From: Chitinophagaceae bacterium
Lineage (GTDB): Bacteria; Bacteroidota; Bacteroidia; Chitinophagales; Chitinophagaceae
NCBI GenBank assembly: GCA_947488765.1
Contig: CANLAE010000005.1
Span: 1 to 64,000 of the forward strand
Direction: 5' to 3'
Length of the DNA stretch: 64,000 nucleotides
Part shown: one piece after another, positions 62,108-64,000 of the stretch
How the letters are laid out: every line of letters begins with the position of its first letter
Position numbering within the stretch: the first letter of the stretch is position 1
Position numbers and translations under genes: made by a program
Notes under the pieces: model-generated
Databases searched by the model: none
The model's input: only the letters and a program-made list of their open reading frames with translations
What the model was told of the DNA's origin: nothing

Positions 62108-62680
62108 TTATTTCTTTGCATATAAATGAACAGAAATCTGAACATCATCACTTAATTGGCCTTTGCCATAAGCAATGCCTAATAAATTTTTATCTAAAGA
62201 AAAAAATGCTTGAGCAAAAAAGCCCTTATCATCTGCACTTCTAATATATGCAGGGAATTTTACTGGAATATTATTTCCTTTAAAATTAAGTGAACCAGCA
62301 ATTTCTGTTGCTGTTTCAGTTACATATTTTACTGATGTAATCTCAAAAGTAGCTTCAGGAAATTTTGCAACATCAAAGAAATCCGGAGATTTTAAATGTC
62401 CGTCTAATCTACCAGCAGCAGCATCAGTTACTTTCAGGTTTACAACATCAATTACAAATTTACCTCCTGTTAATTTACCTGCATCTACAGTTAATGAACC
62501 GCTTTTAACTGTAAAAGTACCCGGATGAAAATCCCCTTTTTTAGAACCAATAAAATCAACTCTACTTTTTGTATCAACCTGGTAAGTTGTTGGTTCTCCA
62601 AACTTTTGATTAGGATTTACAAATGAATAAGTTGTTGCTAAAACAGCTGCAAAAGAAAAAGTGAAAATAATTTTTTTCAT
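62108..62680 (-). CDS. YceI family exported protein
   Basis: This 190-residue lipocalin-like beta-barrel protein has a signal peptide (about 1-19). Conserved elements are YQVDTKSRVDFIGSKK, GKFVIDVVNLKVTD, HLKSPDFFDVAKFPEATFEI and GSLNFKGNNIPVKFPA. YceI proteins bind isoprenoid lipids and are often stress-inducible. The function here is not known. ATG 62680 is chosen because the signal peptide begins there. The upstream alternative adds 16 residues of unlike composition. A TATATTTG element at 62700-62707 is its likely -7 box. Confidence 0.88.
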   Translation of the reverse strand: MKKIIFTFSFAAVLATTYSFVNPNQKFGEPTTYQVDTKSRVDFIGSKKGDFHPGTFTVKSGSLTVDAGKLTGGKFVIDVVNLKVTDAAAGRLDGHLKSPDFFDVAKFPEATFEITSVKYVTETATEIAGSLNFKGNNIPVKFPAYIRSADDKGFFAQAFFSLDKNLLGIAYGKGQLSDDVQISVHLYAKK

Positions 62681-62699
62681 GTTTAGTGTTTTTAGAGTG

Positions 62700-62707
62700 C
62701 AAATATA
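62700..62707 (-). promoter_or_regulatory. Candidate -7 element of the YceI gene
   Basis: Read on the minus strand it is TATATTTG, a full match to TAnnTTTG, 20 bases upstream of ATG 62680. No TTTG lies at 19 bases spacing. Confidence 0.45.
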
Positions 62708-62890
62708 GAAAATTACATGTACATACATTCATTTAAAAAAAATAGTTAAATATTATTGTTGATGCTAATTGTTTATCCATTTAATTAAAATCAATTTTTT
62801 AATCCTCCTCATAAAATTCTACGATAAGTTTTAAATATAGATTTTTAAAATTCTCATTCTCTTATCTTCGCATCACTAAAAAAATAATAC

Positions 62891-64000
62891 ATGAACCTTC
62901 ACGAGTATCAAGCAAAGGATTTATTAAAAAAATACAATGTGCCAGTACAAGAAGGCATCGCAGTTGATAATGTTAAAGCTGCAGAAGATGCTTACACACA
63001 AATTACTACTCAAACCAATAATAAGTTTGCAGTGATAAAAGCACAGATACATGCTGGCGGAAGAGGAAAAGGAAAAGTAGTAGAGACAGGCATTAATGGG
63101 GTTAAAGTTGCAAAAAGTATAGAAGAAATGGGTACTTATGCCAATGGGATTTTAGGTGGTACTTTGGTTACAATACAAACTGGACCTGCAGGAAAGAAAG
63201 TAAACAAAGTTTTAATTGCTCAAGATGTTTATTATCCTGGACCTAATGAAACAAAAGAGTTTTACTTAAGTATTTTATTAGACAGAGCTAAAGGTCAGAA
63301 TGTAATTATGTACAGTACTGAAGGAGGTATGGACATTGAAGAAGTAGCACATAATACACCTGAAAAAATATTTAAAGAATGGGTTTTTCCAGGCGGCGGA
63401 CTTCAAGGATTTCAGGCAAGGAAAATTGCTTTTAATTTAGGTTTAAGTGGTGAAGCGCTTAAGAATTGTGTAAAGTTTGTAACCAATTTATACAATGCTT
63501 ACGTAGGTTTGGATTGCGCAATGTTGGAAATCAATCCATTTTTTAAAACTAGTGATGATAAAATGATTGCTGTCGATTGTAAAATGGGCTTAGATGAAAA
63601 TGCGTTAATGCGTCACCCTGATTTAGCAGCATTGAGAGATGTTACAGAAGAAGACCCAACAGAAGTAGAAGCTGGTCAATACAACTTAAACTTTGTAAAA
63701 TTGGATGGTAATGTTGGCTGTATGGTTAATGGTGCAGGTTTAGCAATGGCAACCATGGATATGATTAAATTAAGTGGTGGCGAACCAGCTAACTTTTTAG
63801 ACGTAGGAGGTACTGCCAATGCTCAAACAGTTGAAGCAGGTTTCAGAATTATCATGAAAGATCCAAACGTAAAGACAATATTAATCAACATTTTTGGTGG
63901 TATTGTTCGTTGTGATAGAGTTGCAGCAGGTGTAATTGAAGCGTATAATAAAATAGGTAATATTGAAATACCTATCATTGTTCGTTTACAGGGAACCAAT
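62891..64000 (+). CDS. sucC: Succinyl-CoA synthetase beta subunit, 3' end beyond the window
   Basis: This citric-acid-cycle enzyme interconverts succinyl-CoA and succinate with ATP or GTP formation. 370 codons are visible, against a usual full length near 390-400, so the frame is cut by the window edge. The ATP-grasp part shows MNLHEYQAKDLLKKY, KAQIHAGGRGKGK and LEINPF. The C-terminal part shows FLDVGGTANA and NIFGGIVRCD, typical of SucC. The upstream TATCTTCG at 62863-62870 may be its -7 element. Confidence 0.96.
   Translation, partial: MNLHEYQAKDLLKKYNVPVQEGIAVDNVKAAEDAYTQITTQTNNKFAVIKAQIHAGGRGKGKVVETGINGVKVAKSIEEMGTYANGILGGTLVTIQTGPAGKKVNKVLIAQDVYYPGPNETKEFYLSILLDRAKGQNVIMYSTEGGMDIEEVAHNTPEKIFKEWVFPGGGLQGFQARKIAFNLGLSGEALKNCVKFVTNLYNAYVGLDCAMLEINPFFKTSDDKMIAVDCKMGLDENALMRHPDLAALRDVTEEDPTEVEAGQYNLNFVKLDGNVGCMVNGAGLAMATMDMIKLSGGEPANFLDVGGTANAQTVEAGFRIIMKDPNVKTILINIFGGIVRCDRVAAGVIEAYNKIGNIEIPIIVRLQGTN

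Noticed and set aside
1-64000. CRISPR arrays, insertion sequences, prophage, rRNA
   Set aside because: No regularly spaced repeats, transposase, integrase, phage structural genes or rRNA sequence were seen on either strand.

Overview
The window is AT-rich chromosomal DNA from a member of the Bacteroidota, most likely a Chitinophagaceae-like genus. The placement rests on a SusC/SusD pair, at least six secreted proteins with C-terminal type IX secretion (T9SS) sorting domains, many lipoproteins, FISUMP-domain proteins, DUF4199, and promoters of the Bacteroidota form TTTG-N19-TAnnTTTG. No phage, insertion sequence, CRISPR array or rRNA operon was seen. One tRNA gene, tRNA-Pro(GGG), is present.

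Region 1 (1-20 kb) is mostly core metabolism. It holds the start of a membrane pyrophosphatase, a beta-lactamase-fold serine hydrolase lipoprotein, serA, dnaE, a YncE-like beta-propeller protein, an NlpC/P60 lipoprotein, a polysaccharide flippase, an M1 aminopeptidase and a lipoprotein MsrA. These are followed by a tight operon of glycosylasparaginase, CutC and an unusually short GH2 beta-mannosidase, and by a tight operon of a dihydroorotase-like protein lacking its metal ligands, DUF4199 and a family 2 glycosyltransferase. Region 2 (20-24.8 kb) lies between two near-identical 46-bp copies of the tRNA-Pro terminator. It holds two FISUMP genes that appear to have been joined by a deletion, a large T9SS protein and a small PID-motif protein. 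Region 3 (25-31.6 kb) has glnS, tilS, a methylmalonyl-CoA mutase subunit, an IscA-like protein and a rhodanese-thioredoxin fusion.

Region 4 (32-57 kb) is the accessory part and the most interesting. It opens with a GHL10 (DigH-type) glycosidase, a secreted beta-propeller-like protein and a PGRP-type amidase, all with T9SS tails. A polysaccharide-utilization-type locus follows: a ROK repressor diverges from AGE epimerase, FAD oxidoreductase, SusC, SusD and a DUF5009 (NagX-like) membrane protein. Next come an anchor-J T9SS protein, a decayed GH92 alpha-mannosidase remnant, a GHL10 lipoprotein, and an operon of AmpG-like permease, SGNH esterase, DUF4434 protein, a second GHL10 paralog and a NAGPA-type phosphodiester glycosidase. 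A GH43-like propeller protein closes the locus. Nearly all its degradative enzymes belong to poorly characterised families. An amino-sugar-containing glycan (peptidoglycan-derived, glycoprotein-derived or GlcNAc-phosphate-decorated) is the best inference for the substrate, but the sequence does not settle it.

Region 5 (57-64 kb) returns to core genes: a small acidic protein and the yceD-rpmF-plsX operon. An 846-residue adhesin-like T9SS protein with a hexanucleotide repeat in its promoter region, a YceI protein and the start of sucC end the window.
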